Position numbers and translations under genes: made by a program. A model generated the notes under the pieces. It saw only the letters and a program-made list of their open reading frames with translations. It did no database searches and was not told the origin of the DNA. From the NCBI GenBank assembly GCA_963513935.1, contig OY740765.1, forward strand, positions 72,609,638 to 72,673,637: DNA of 64,000 nucleotides, written 5' to 3'. Origin of the DNA: Aphrophora alni. Lineage: Eukaryota; Arthropoda; Insecta; Hemiptera; Aphrophoridae. How positions within the stretch are numbered: position 1 is the stretch's first letter; each line of letters opens with the position of its first letter. Positions 32,940-45,439 of the stretch are shown here, piece by piece.

Positions 32940-33200
32940 GTTGGAAGAGAATGTCCGAGATGGTAAGACGTGTTTTTCAGTTCGGTTGTAAACCGGCATC
33001 TGACGTGGTCAGACGCATTTTTGATTAAAAAATATTTGTGAACAATGTAAAATTAATGTCAGTAGTAAGGGAACCTTTGAAGTGAGTAGATGTGTTTAAA
33101 AAGCAGTTGGTCAGGAACGTTCAAGGGATTAAGATGTGTTTTAATAAAGTTTAGTTGCGGCATCTGAGATGGTAAGACGTGTTTTTTCAGTAAAGAAAGA
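32940..33200 (+). repeat. Degenerate tandem repeat around GGTAAGACGTGTTTTTCAGT
   Basis: GATGGTAAGACGTGTTTTTCAG occurs near 32960 and again near 33170. A diverged copy, GTGGTCAGACGCATTTTTGA, is near 33010. Copies are followed by ATTTGTGAACAATGTAAA or close variants. It may be part of the LTR whose end lies near 33944. Confidence 0.5.
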
Positions 33201-33799
33201 AAAATTTGTAGACAATGTAAATAGTGTTAATGTGACTTTCTTGCAATATAAACAAAGTAAATGATAAACAGTTTAGAATCAATTGATTGTAGAGTGTGTA
33301 GGAAATCGAGTGACACATGAATAGAACTGTGAATTTGTAAAAACATATTGAGATCATCAGCGGAATCATTAAGTCTACAATGGAACTTTACATCAAAACC
33401 GAGGGCTGCTCACCACAAAAGACGTTCAACCCGGAGATGGCTACAATGTGGTAACAAAAATGATAGACAATCTTATATTATTTTTTGTGTAAAAAGACTA
33501 ATGATGAAAAATAGATGTGTTAAAATTTATTTAAATAAGTAATTGTAATGTAGTAAGTAATTTTAAAACTTTTAAACTAACATTTTAATGATAAACAATA
33601 TAATTTTTTTTATATATGAGAATAAAGATGCTCATAATAAATCTAATCATTAAAAGTTGCAACTAATTAAAGTAGAATCATTTATAAAGAATTTTGGTCT
33701 CTTCACCAAAAGACAGAACAATTTTAAATTTACAATATAAATAATTTCAAATAATATACTATTAATATGTATGTATATAAATACCTTTAATAAATTACT

Positions 33800-33963
33800 A
33801 TGTTCAGTTTCAGCGGAATAAACAAGGATTTTTATTTACCAGACAATAACTATTAGTTTACTTTTAAAAGAAAACACGACCCTGAGAGTATTTTAATTTA
33901 AAGTAAATTTTTTATTTTTCAAAGTTGGTAAGCTTCAAGCTTCCTGGCGCCCTTTAGCTGAGC
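33800..33963 (+). mobile_element. LTR retrotransposon relic: LTR 3' end and primer site
   Basis: AATAAACAAGGATTTTTATTTA is followed, 100 bp on, by TTCC and TGGCGCCCTTTAGCTGAGC (33945-33963), a Lys-tRNA-type primer site. The arrangement mirrors the minus-strand relic at 7511-7700. No gag or pol is recognisable downstream. Confidence 0.35.
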
Positions 33964-34479
33964 AATTTTTTCATAAATTCTTAATGTTAATTCAAATAAT
34001 TCAAAGTGTCAATTTTAAAATTAACAGATTAGTAGTTTTACCCCTTCATTTTATTTTATATTTACAAGTATGCTTGGATCATTACAAGATGGTACCACTC
34101 AAGTCAATGGCACAACTACAAATAAGCCAACAACCAATTAAAAACACAAACTACCATATTAACTGTTAGTAAAAAACCTTCTCGAGAAGTATGGAATCGT
34201 CCCCAGGAAACTGTCTATAGAAGAAGCCGACTAATTTCTATAGAGGGATATTTCACCATCTCCAACTGGCAACATTTCCAATAGATAACAACAACTCTTA
34301 CCCAAAATTCCTCATTAAATACTGAATTAAAAAAAAAAAATAATAAAAAAAAAAAAACAGCTTTACAAACTCTGAACTCAAACTACCCCTTGAAGAGGAA
34401 TGGATTCAGACACTTAGTAAATTACAGCACAGAGGTAGCGGTAGTGCATGAGGAAGTCCTATGGCTGTAGAAAATCTAA

Positions 34480-34770
34480 CCCATCATAAAGACTGTCTTC
34501 GTGATAGACTTCGAAAGTGTTATTAAAACTCTTTCTTTAAATGGTGATACAGATTGTAGTCAAACAGTTGGATGTAGATGCCAGCTAGATAAATTAACAA
34601 GAACAGGAGCCAAACATGGCACAACACTTCAACAACCAAACTGCATCTCTTCCCTGCAACTAGCAAAGGCATTTATTAATACATTCATCAGTAGTTTCAC
34701 AAAGCTACAGCTCATGTCATGGAGTACTAAAAAGAGCTGGGCAAGTTTGATAAAAAGCTGATTCCACACT
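34480..34770 (+). pseudogene. Possible non-LTR RNase H relic
   Basis: The frame at 34501-34761 reads DFESVIKTLSLNGDTDCSQTV, then LDKLTRTGAK and TLQQ, then a later LAKAF. The pattern resembles the RNase H order 'TDS.s.i..l......s..v......L..L...G..v.lqWvPsH...GNe.AD.lAK' of non-LTR elements, with key residues damaged. Moderate to weak similarity; there is no supporting neighbour. Confidence 0.4.
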
Positions 34771-36379
34771 ACTCACCCTGATCAGTCAATGTAGCTGCAT
34801 TCAGAACAACAATAAGTTACCAGCCCCCCTCCCCCAAAGTACAGTATTGGCATACTGAAGTCTTCTACATACTCCATTCACCACCATGAACACTACACAC
34901 TTGATAGACTGCCCAGACCTGATGGATGTTGGAGCCAAGGATGACATTAGATTCTCCAGAATTACCTGATTCTTTAGTCAACACAATACCAAAGCGCTGA
35001 AATGTTAGTACATAATTATTTTTTTAATTCTGACAATCTTCTTCAAGGACTTTGTATTTAAAAAATGATTAAATCAAATCCAAAATAGCAGACTACTTTG
35101 TTGTTTTTAATAGAATATGAACTTTTCATGATTAATTATGATAAAAAATTTAATTAAATTTGAAGCACTTGGAGCCTTTTTTCTAACTAAAATCAAAGAT
35201 ATTAGTAGATTTACTCTTTTAAAATATTTTAATTTTTTATTTACCAATCTCTTCATTATTATTAAAAATGTAAAGAAACAAAACATGGTTAAATTAAGTT
35301 TAAATAAAAAAAAAGCCATTTAAAATATAACGTTTAAGTTTTTTTTAAAGTTATTACCCAGACCTCTTCGGGAGCAAATCATATTTTGATGTAAAATTGT
35401 TCCAAAATCATATCCTCAGAATTGAAAAGTTTTAGTATAATTTTTGAAGAGAGCATAGATCAGTATAATTTCTATAGGTTAAAATATTCAAATTTTTATT
35501 TTCCTCTGTGTTTTAACTGTATGATACTAAATTAATTATTATGAAAATTACTCACTAATTCCCATAAACAAGTTCTTGTAGTCATTGAAAGTTATTACCA
35601 AAATATAAATAAAGTACAAACTAATTAAAGATCACGAATGATGGAATAAAAACCATTGCTAAAATTGGTTTTCTATAAATCTAATAAGAAAAAAAAATAG
35701 CTTTATATTTGAAAATTTAGATTTTACCACTCAAATCCTTATATCCATTTATATGCTAGTTTCTGACATGTGTAAAAAATATGTTAGTTATCAAAATGAA
35801 TACTTAAACACAATTTCAGTGATTTTGTTATAAACAAATTTATTCCTATAAATAAATAAAATACTGCGACTTCTTATTTACAAAATTAAAATTTTTCCGA
35901 TTTAAAAATCAAATGTTGACATTCAAAACTGGTTTACTCTTGTTTTAAAAAAAAATGTTTGCTTCAATTTTAATAACTATTATGAATTAATAAAACTAAT
36001 CTTTCAAAATTTTACTCAAAAAATGAAAGAAACACAACTTTATTTTAACAAATGATGTTACAATTGTTAAATTGTCATTCTTAGTTGATCACAAGTGCAA
36101 AAACTGAAGATCTTCAGTCTCTTTGAATTTGACATCTGATGATGAATGCTTAGTCAATACATAAAGAATGTTGGGTATCAGGGCTATTCTGGGAGGAATG
36201 TCAGAATTGGTGTGGTGTGTTACATAGGTAGGCTTGAGAGCAAGGAAGCAACATCTGTTTGTATATACCAAAGTATGGTGCTGAAAAGACCTTCCATTTG
36301 GAGGAATACACTACAGTCTCCCAACACTGAAGCCTAAAATAGAGTGCTTTACCATTTATTTACCATTACTAAAATATAA
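34771..36379. other. CPD intron DNA
   Basis: AT-rich with A/T homopolymer runs. No gene recognised. Confidence 0.4.
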
Positions 36380-36520
36380 GGCTCAAAAAATTTATAATTT
36401 GTCGCAGTTGATCTAAGATCTCTGACAATTTTAAAACATTTAAAAATCAATTAAAAGTATGGTTATTGAATAAAGCATTTTATTCATTGGAGAAATATTT
36501 GACTTCTATTGAATGATGTT
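36380..36520 (+). pseudogene. Non-LTR retrotransposon C-terminal tail relic
   Basis: The plus strand gives FKTFKNQLKVWLLNKAFYSL, then EKYL and a stop. This is the typical last stretch of CR1/Jockey-like ORF2 ('F...LK.wLl.kaFYsveEfl'). DLRSL just upstream in another frame fits the preceding 'LP..IR.L'. Upstream RT is not recognisable. Confidence 0.6.
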
Positions 36521-37377
36521 TGAATGTGTATATTTTGGAAAATTACTAAAGAATTAATGTACATATTAATATGTATCTATACTGCCAGTGTAGTGTCAAT
36601 TTATGAATTTGATTTTGTAATTTGAACAATATAATAGTGTTTCATATATCTCTTGTCTGATTACCTTCAATAGAGAGATGTGTATAGCAGATGTCATAGA
36701 AAAATAAATGAAACAAAAAATCAGAGGTCTAGGCAATCTGGCAAAGATGGGTGAAAGGAGACCATTCTGGATGCTAATATCACCAGAGTTACGTGTAGGA
36801 CACTTCTTTTAGTATGGCCTCATAAAGGGCACCAGGGTAGGTGGAATACAAGGACAGATTTTTGAGTGGTGAGAAGGCCTAATGAGGTTAAAGGAAATGT
36901 ATTCAGCAGGTGGGCTAGACAAGGTGATTGGTCTGTTGACAGAATACTATTCCCTGAACAGTCATCTCAACAAGTAAAAGATGAATGACTCATCTTGTGA
37001 TAAGTGCAGAGTGATTCAAACATCAAGTCATTTATTGAAGGCGTATTCTGAGGTGAGGGCATTCATATTTTATTGTATGTGTTTGGAGCTGTGGAGGATC
37101 TTTAGAGCATTGATATCTTAGACCTGGTGTGGTTCATGCAGGACACAGGTAGATTATTTGGAAAGAGGTAAGTGCTCTTGAGTTTTAGGCAAAAAGAACA
37201 CATGATGGTTTAACCTGTCAAAGTAAATATTAATAATAATAAAATGACCACTTATGTACTTGTTGAACATCATTGTGTTGAAATAAAATTGTGGTTAGAA
37301 ATATATTTTGACTGTATACTTTCCACAAGTATTAAAACTGATTTTTAAAAGTTTTAGTTTTGTAATTATAAACAAAC

Positions 37378-37544
37378 CCAGGATGTGAAACTGTGATTTT
37401 GTAAACACCAGGAACCAAGAGTCTCCAATAATCTCCATCAATTGCAGTGGAGATTTTATGATTGATACCAGACACTGAAATTGTTGCATTTGCGATTGGA
37501 TTTCCTTCTGTACTCCGCACAAATCCATGAACACCACGGTGTAC
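37378..37544 (-). CDS. Carboxypeptidase D exon, transthyretin-like domain
   Basis: On the minus strand the acceptor TGTTTTTCAG precedes 37544. Starting in phase 0, the exon reads [20 protein letters not shown], then [30 protein letters not shown]. This is the transthyretin-like domain found after M14B carboxypeptidase domains (GVxGFVxDxxGxPIxxAxIxVxGIxH...[22 protein letters not shown]). It must end after GG at 37378 to continue as G-Y into exon 31232-31490. That makes the donor GTTTGT, weaker than the other donors of this gene. Confidence 0.9.
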
Positions 37545-37685
37545 CTGAAAAACATACAACATTTACTATAAAAGGGAAATTTTAGCTTGTTTTAATAATA
37601 CCAGTCTAGTAAGTAAGAATATGAGGTATAATGACAGTGCTATTAACATCAGTCTTCTCTTAAACCTTAGTCGTTTGTTGAAAAG

Positions 37686-37719
<34 letters not shown>

Positions 37720-40013
37720 TTTTTTTTTTCTTCTTTAGATTAATAGTGTATAAATAATAGTGATAAATAGTGTATAGTGGGGCAAAAATCTAAAATATAA
37801 GTATAAAATGTGAATAAAATAAGTCATAACACAACTTTGGTCTGAGAAGGGGCGGCGTAAATTTTATTTACTATATCAGTTCCTAAGGACATTTTAAAGT
37901 TAAACAGAAAATCTGTCCCTATTTTGAGGTATATTTTTTATGTTTTTAAACATATCTCCATTTCTATAGCTCTAACAAAAAAAGTTATGAACCAATTTGT
38001 TCATTATTAAATTACAAAGAAAATGAGATTGGTTCGAAATTGATTGGTCTATTCAGTACTTGTTACATAAACATAAAATTTACACACAGCCATTTTAAAC
38101 AATTGGCTATAAGTAAAAAAATATTGATGGATTTTAATGAAGCTTAAAGAAAAGATGCTTATTTTGTAGATTACCAACCATGCTAAATTTCAAGTCAAAA
38201 TATTCAACATAATTTAACAAAATATAATTTAAAACGCACATTTATCGGGTGGAGGGGGGGGGGAGAGTTTGAAAGCAAAAGTACTTTGCCCCTCCTCCTC
38301 ACTCAGACTAAAAATGTTTTATGTCATATTTTACTCGAGTATATTTTGCGGTTTGGGTTATAAACCATCATTATCCACCAAAATTTAATTAAAATATTTG
38401 ACGACAATTTTTAAACATTTAACTTTCTAAGACAGTGTTCACAGTTTATTTTTACTTTTTAAACTCCTGAACCGCATTTCTGGGAAGATGACAACCAATA
38501 TATTTTGTTTGGATCCTTAAAGACTGCATTTTACAAACGTTTTTATCAAATTAGTTTGGGCCTTCTTATAAGAGACACGGTTGATAATTCCCCAACTGCC
38601 ATTTTTGGGGAGATTGCAATGAATATTAATAGTTGCTTAGTATTTGGTTTTGTGAGTGTGTGAAAATACTTTTGCTGTTTATTTAAATTTTTCAGAAAAA
38701 TTATATTTTATGTTTTGTCCTTATTTGTGTTTAATACCTCTAAATTGGCATTTAATAAAAAAGTGCAAGATAAAATGTCTTGATTTATGGCCAAACTACG
38801 AGCATACACTAAATTTATCAAAATCTTTTGAACTGTAGAGCACTGCACAGATGTCAGATATTCATAATTAATTCCAAAAATCATATATATTTTTTATTAT
38901 TCAGAAGACCTCAGAACAGATATTTTTACAAAAAAACCTAACTTCAATTTCTTGAACTATACTATCACTTTCTATATACTATAAATATTTAAGAGAGTAA
39001 AAGTATTTCTTGACAGACAAAAATTATAGGTAATGCATATTAGGTCTTTTTTGTAAAAATATTGCTATCTAGCTTCAGACGCATTAGATTTTATTTTAAT
39101 ATTTTATCGTCTAATCCATAGAAAGTGACAATTTAATAAATTAGTATTTTTTATTATTATAAAAAAAAAAATTTTTTTTACAGAAACGTTTGTGAGTTTT
39201 GGATCTCAACATTTGATTTAAAATATAAAATATGCAGCCCTAAAACCAAAACTAAATTAAAAAACAAGTGAAAAAATTGATAAGGATTCCTACTCTGAAT
39301 CTTTAACTTTATATACAGAGGTTCAAATTCTGGATGTGTTATAAGATATTCAAATGTTAATTATTTAGATCCTCGCTTAGTGTTTAAAGTAAGTGTCATC
39401 AAAACAAAATTTAAGAAATAAATTGGTCTAAAAGCTTAATACATTTTTTGTTTTGTTGCAAAAAACCTCTCTTTAATCATCACCTTTAAAAAAAGAAACC
39501 AGAGAAAAGAAAAACCCCTAGCCCTCACATACTCCAATAGCATCGAGCTTGAGAGAGAATAAAATATTTTTTGTCAAGATAGACCTGATAGGAAAGATAA
39601 AAGAGAGGGATCAAACCCAATACTACATGAAAAAGGTGTAGATCCAGCTATCATCCCTCGAAATTGCCAACCCCACACTCACCATAGTGAGCCCCTGAGG
39701 GTAAAATACAAGTGTAATACAAATCAAATTAATGAAGTTAAGACTAGTTTATTTTTATTATTATTTTTTTTTAAGACCAGGAGTTTTATTTCACAAAACA
39801 AAATTTGTGTTAAAAAAATGTAAATTGCTCTTGTTGGAATTGAGGACAATTTTGTTTTTTCAATATATATTATTAGTTCTAGTTCGAGGTCAAACATTTT
39901 ATTTTCAAATTTTTTTTGAGATAATCTATCTTAAACAATTCTGTATTTCAAACATACACTGAGGATTTAACTGTCTGTTACTCTAGTTTACTGCATCGTT
40001 TCATTATTTTAAA
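37545..40013. other. CPD intron DNA
   Basis: No gene recognised. Holds a TG/poly-T tract (about 37688-37729) and a G-rich run (about 38254-38268). Confidence 0.4.
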
Positions 40014-40210
40014 AATAGCTTTAAATAAATAATGGTTTTTGATTATTGTTAGTATTAAGTAAAAAATCTCCACATTTTATTACTGTTTTCTAAAAGGTTC
40101 CTTAAAAATATTTTTTGAATAATAGCATTAAATAAATAATGGTTTTTGATTATTGTTAGTATTAAGTAGAAAATCTCAACATGTTAGTACTGTTTTCTAA
40201 AAGGTTCCTT

Positions 40211-40213
<3 letters not shown>
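40014..40213. repeat. Tandem duplication, about 110-bp unit
   Basis: The block TAAATAAATAATGGTTTTTGATTATTG through CTAAAAGGTTCCTTAA occurs twice, near 40021-40108 and 40130-40213, with a few differences. The second copy runs into a poly-T tract (about 40210-40241). Confidence 0.9.
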
Positions 40214-40245
<32 letters not shown>

Positions 40246-41876
40246 ATTGGTGTTTGTTATGAAGATTATATTGCATCAATTTAGTCGTTAACATATGTTG
40301 TACAGAATGCTAACATCACATTAATTATAATGAGCCTATATTAAATCATATACGTCCACTTATATTTAAGCCTCTAGTTGCCAATCATTTCGCTCAAGAC
40401 CGTTAAGGTAGTTTCTTAAGTGATAATCATCTCACCCTGAGGTGGCAAACTTTGTTTATAAGTGTTACTATCACCACATAAAAAATCGTTCAAACAGCTT
40501 GTTTTTGGTTTTTATATAAGGTATAAGAGTTCAGTTTTTATGCAATGTAATATCAAGTGGGAATTTAGGTTTTGTTATTGATAGTAATGTAGTGCCACCG
40601 ATTGAAAAAGTGCAAAACCACCTCATTTGTACGTTGTAGAATATTTGTTTTTGTTTTTTATTTTAGCCTTTAGAAATCTAAAATTTTCTTACGACTTAAA
40701 TTGTTTTGTAGTGTATTTAATTCACAGACCTATGATTGTGACTAATTATGTGTAATGTGTTAATCTCACATGATCATTCATCAATTGATGACATATTATT
40801 ATACCAAGTGCAGCCCATCATATTTACCAGGTATGTGCTCATATTAATTCAAAGTTGTATAATATATATTTTTTCTTGTTTAGCATAAAATTCTTCACTG
40901 GTTGTATATAATGATACTGAAAAAATAGAATCCTTATATAGCTTATGAAACACCAAAGTAGAAAGTTTTGTAACTTTTTTTTACTTTTTAAAACTTCTGT
41001 GGATTAAAAAAAAAAATCTTTTCTGTTGATTATACTTATTGTTTTATATGTTTCATATTATACGGGTTGTGTGGAGTATCTGAAAGTTATCTAATTTTGG
41101 CAAATTTGATACAAGATACTTAAAAAACATGTAAAAAAACTCCTGTCAGTAAGGGTTAAAAACATAGTTCAAATTCTAAAATATTTATGTCATTGAAAGT
41201 TGAAGGCTAAATTAATATTATATATATATATATATAAGAATTTGTTCCAATGTTGAGGATTTCTATACATAAGTGTTCCATTGCTGATGCGTTTGGCCTT
41301 TTCTGATGATCATCAGAATAGGACATCTTTATTTTATATTTCAGTGTATATGTATTGCATACTACTTTGAGTCTTAATTATTTTTATAATTGACTTCTAC
41401 TTTCGTGTACTGTTAAAAAAATTTTACATTTAATAAATCATTGTAGACTAAAGATTTTTGTTTTTAGCAATGATCTTAATAGCAATGAACCCTAATAGAA
41501 GTTAGTATTACTTCAAAAAAACTATTCGTCAATTTAAATATTACAGTACATTAGAAATCCTTTAAAATTGCTAACAGGTCCTATTTTACATCCTAATTCG
41601 TCTCAGAATTAAAATATTAATTTATTTCGTTTCCAGATTTGATGTTTAGAAGTTCATTTAAAAACTAATAATCTTTAGGCTATATACTTTATTTTGGCTT
41701 TATTAGTTCAATACTCATACTGAATCTTTAATTATATAATTATTTTATGTATAGAAATTCTTTCTTGCAAATATTTAATGCTTGTACCGGGTGATTCAGA
41801 ACTTCATGCCATCTCTCGGGAAGTGATAAAATAATTGTTATACTAGTGACCGAAATATTAAGTAAAACTCCAATTT

Positions 41877-42412
41877 TAAAATAAAACAGCACACAATATG
41901 TTGTAAGTTCTACTATTTTTATTGAGTATTGCCGACCATGGTTTCGTCCGTGACTGCATTCATGAGGCAACTTATCACAGACATCTAAAAATCATAATTT
42001 AGAAGAGAAAATGAAAAGAACATTTTGACGAATTTTTATTTTAAAAAACTGTTGAGACATAGTCTTGTGAAATGAATATTGAGAGAGATCCCACAATATA
42101 TTTAAACTGTTGAGACATAGTCTTGTGAAATGAATATTGAGAGAGATCCCACAATATATTTACCCGGCGAGTCTCTCCACAATGGTAGTTTTAGAGAGTG
42201 TGTGAGAGAGAGATTGTGTGTATTTTTTTTTAAATCTAACAAAAAATATGCTGAAATATGCAAAAAAAAAAGCAAATTTTAATTCTTTGGAAGAAAGAAT
42301 AATGTTTGTTTGGCCTCGTGAATGCCGTCACTAGCAAAACCATGGTCGGCAAGACTCAATAAAAATAGTAGAATTTACAAAATATTGTATATTATGTGCT
42401 GTTTTATTATAA
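41877..42412. repeat. Foldback element with about 95-bp inverted arms
   Basis: The left arm (about 41877-41970) and the inverted right arm (about 42312-42412) share AATAAAACAGCACA, TTCTACTATTTTTATTGAGT, TTGCCGACCATGGTTT and GCATTCA. It is related to the 23258-23444 foldback by GAAACCATGGTCGGC plus AATAAAAA. The interior holds a 58-bp tandem duplication. Confidence 0.8.
42046..42161. repeat. 58-bp exact tandem duplication
   Basis: Two copies of the unit AACTGTTGAGACATAGTCTT through CACAATATATTTA lie head to tail inside the foldback element. I see no difference between them, so the duplication is recent. Confidence 0.92.
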
Positions 42413-42429
42413 ATTTTATATAAATAAGA

Positions 42430-42560
42430 AAAAAAAACACGTAAACCTCAGCTTGGAAACGCTTCTCGTACCAGCTATCCGCAATTTGGTTTTTTTACTA
42501 AGTAATTCCAACTGTAGTAAACTAGACGACGACTCTAACGACTGAGCTATGCGTTCCTTT
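42430..42560 (-). repeat. tRNA-derived SINE-like relic
   Basis: On the minus strand GGAACGCATAGCTCAGTCGTTAGAGTC contains a good Pol III A-box (TAGCTCAGTCGTTAG) with a paired D-arm. It is followed by a degenerate anticodon region and later GATAGCTGGTACGAGAAGCG. No clean B-box or acceptor pairing is seen, so it is not a functional tRNA gene. Confidence 0.35.
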
Positions 42561-43738
42561 GAGAATCAACACAGTTTTACATTTTTTCCCATGTTTAAAA
42601 TAAAATGTATTTTAAAAAATATTAGAGAAGAAAAGATATACAAGAGTGTAACAGTGTTTTTAAAAACACAATTTTAACCTTATTTTGTGAACGGCGGTTA
42701 AGGGCTCGTGATTATGTGGTAAGCCGGCCCAGACTTAAATTATGCACAGTTGTATATATTAAACTCGCAGCTGTTAGAACAGAAATATATTATTTACAGT
42801 ATGATACGTAAAGTATAGTTACAAGTCCATTGTAATTCCTTCGTTAGTTTATTTTATTATTATTTTTTTTACATGTTTTTAAATCAAGAGGCATATAAAA
42901 AATTTAGAAAAACTCATATTTAGAATTTTTAAAAAAACTCTGCGAAGAAAAAGGTAAATGAATTTCATCAAAGAAATATGTAATATGTAGCCTAATATTT
43001 TTGTTAAAACATTTTAGTTAAGATAATTACTTCTTAAATAATAATTATCTGCTGTAATTAAGTTGTTACGGTTTTACTGGACACGGAAACTAGGGGCATC
43101 TATTAAATCGTTCACGAAGAAACATATTTTTTTAGAGTTAACCACTTTTCAAATATTCAACCAAGAAAAGAATTCAGTATCAAATGTAAGCCTACACCAT
43201 AAGAAGAAAAAAACTTCCTATAAAACACATTATATTAGTAGTTGTTGTAATAGTTATATAGTCCACCATTATCAAATAAGTTTACAATTTACGTTCACAC
43301 ACTGCGTTATTGAGACAAGAGTGATAACGTGAGAATAACAACAGAAACTGGCGGGAATTATACCAATTCTTATGGTCCTACCCGTTCACTCAGATATTAA
43401 TTCTATTCAGTCTGTGCCGGTGAAAACATTAAACAACCATACTAAACTGATTTGTTTTATGCAAAAGATCAAAAATGTAAAAGGCCACCAATTTTAAAAT
43501 ATACAAAATGATTTTTTTAAATTTTTACTCTGATAAAACGTTACTTAAAGAACTCGTACACCAATTATAAATTCATACAGTATCTATTTCAGGAAGTCCA
43601 TTAGTAGAAAATATTTTATATTAACAATCATATGACGTGGCCTACCCGTCTAGCGATTGGTGCTTTTATACTGTTATCCAGTATTTCATAATAATAACAA
43701 TATTAAACTAAACTAGCGAGAAATTGTTCAAAAAAATT

Positions 43739-43889
43739 CGTACACTCTTCTCGTAATAAGATTTTATATTCAATATGCGTTTCAACGAGTTATAAGTTAA
43801 CTTTGTAGCTGTACACATGAAAAGGGCGACTTTACCGTTGAAACGCGTAGTGAAAATAAAATTTTATTACGAGAACAGTGTATGTTTTC
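43739..43889. repeat. Foldback module with about 50-bp arms
   Basis: TACACTCTTCTCGTAATAAGATTTTAT...GCGTTTCAACG (left) and CGTTGAAACGC...AATAAAATTTTATTACGAGAACAGTGTA (right) are inverted copies at about 85% identity. It has the same GAAAC-then-AATAAA layout as the other foldback modules but a different sequence. Confidence 0.75.
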
Positions 43890-45350
43890 TTTTTTTTAAC
43901 AAACTTTATTTCATAGTTTTGCTATTTACATTATATCATTCTATAGGAAATTTAACGAGGTGAAAAAGTTACTGGACACCTTTTTTAAAAATTTGGAATT
44001 TTTTGAGTTAATTCCATTAAAAAAATTTAAACAGCCGCCATTTTAAAACCGATTATTGGGAACAAGTTGGTTTTCTTTTTTTTTTTTCAAACTATGTCTT
44101 TAAGTTGATGAATAACGTACAAAATTTCAACACAGTCGATAAGGCCGTTCTAGAGATATAAATGTTTCAGTTTAGAAAATAATAATACAGGGATAGCTGG
44201 TAAAAATCGTTTCCAGACATATTTATATTTACGGTTTTTTCCTTATTTTGAATCGTGCTACATATTTATATACGTAGGCCTATATACAGGTTCAGGTAGT
44301 GTATTTATAAATGTGCAAATATAGCCGAGAATAAAATTAAAATAAATTTTAAAATGTTAGCGTTAGTAGGTTGTGATTGTTTTTTGAAACAATTAGCCTA
44401 CTCGGTAAATTTTCAAGTAGCCTATTGAATAGTTTGAAGAGCCATACTGTAAGAAATTTTTAAGCGTAAAAGTAATGACGTAAGATTGTTATGTAGAAAG
44501 TCTAGTTTTGAGATTTATTATGCTAAATATTGTTCTGCGTAATTGGGGTCCTCCCACCCTAAAGCAAACAGCAGTATCTCAGTAAGTTCTAACCATAAAA
44601 ACCTTAAAATGGTAGACCATAATAAAAACATTTGATACATTTCTATACTTCTGTTATATATTTGATTATTTATTATTATTTTATATTTTAGTTTGTTTTT
44701 TGGTCATTATATCAATTATGAAATATATCATTTTGTTAGTGTTAATATGATTTGTTTTGTATTATAAATGGGTTAATAAAACTAGATTAATTACAAAAGT
44801 AATTTTACCGTTACTTTGTAACTTATAAAATAAACCCCGATTACTGGAAATTCTTCCAAAAGTAATGGATAAGAATTACATGAAACTTGTAGCCTATTTA
44901 TTATTTTGGTAAATTCCATTCTTATTCTATGTTTACTTTATTTATTATTTAAATTTATCTTTGTTCGTAAAATAACTTTTATAGTTCGCTTAAATATTTT
45001 TAAATATATAGGCCTAGTCACACTTGAACACCCGTACCGCCGCCATTTTTAATCGCACTTGTATTATTTACTGCTCATTTCTAAGATAACGTTAACACGG
45101 ATGTTTCCCTTTTTTTTTAAATCGCAATTTTTTGTTCTTTAAAAAAAATTAAAATCAAGTTTGAAAATATTGCAAGTTCTTTTTATTTTTGCTGGTCAAT
45201 GAAATCCGATATCGAAAATTTTCGAAGAGAGGAAACCTCCGTTATTTTATCTTATATCTATTAGAAAAAGAAAAAAAGGGATTTCTTACTTCTAAATAAA
45301 GCAAGTACAAGTAGTGTTCAAAGGAAAAGTACTGTAATTAGACGTAGGCT

Positions 45351-45380
45351 ATGGTGTGGCTATCCACATAGCCACACCAT
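45351..45380. repeat. Perfect 13-bp hairpin
   Basis: ATGGTGTGGCTAT, a CCAC loop, then ATAGCCACACCAT: perfect arms with a 4-nt loop. Function unknown. Confidence 0.9.
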
Positions 45381-45439
45381 ATATATAATGGTGATTATAT
45401 AAGAACTACTCAGTTGCGGGTGAAACATACTTTTACAAG

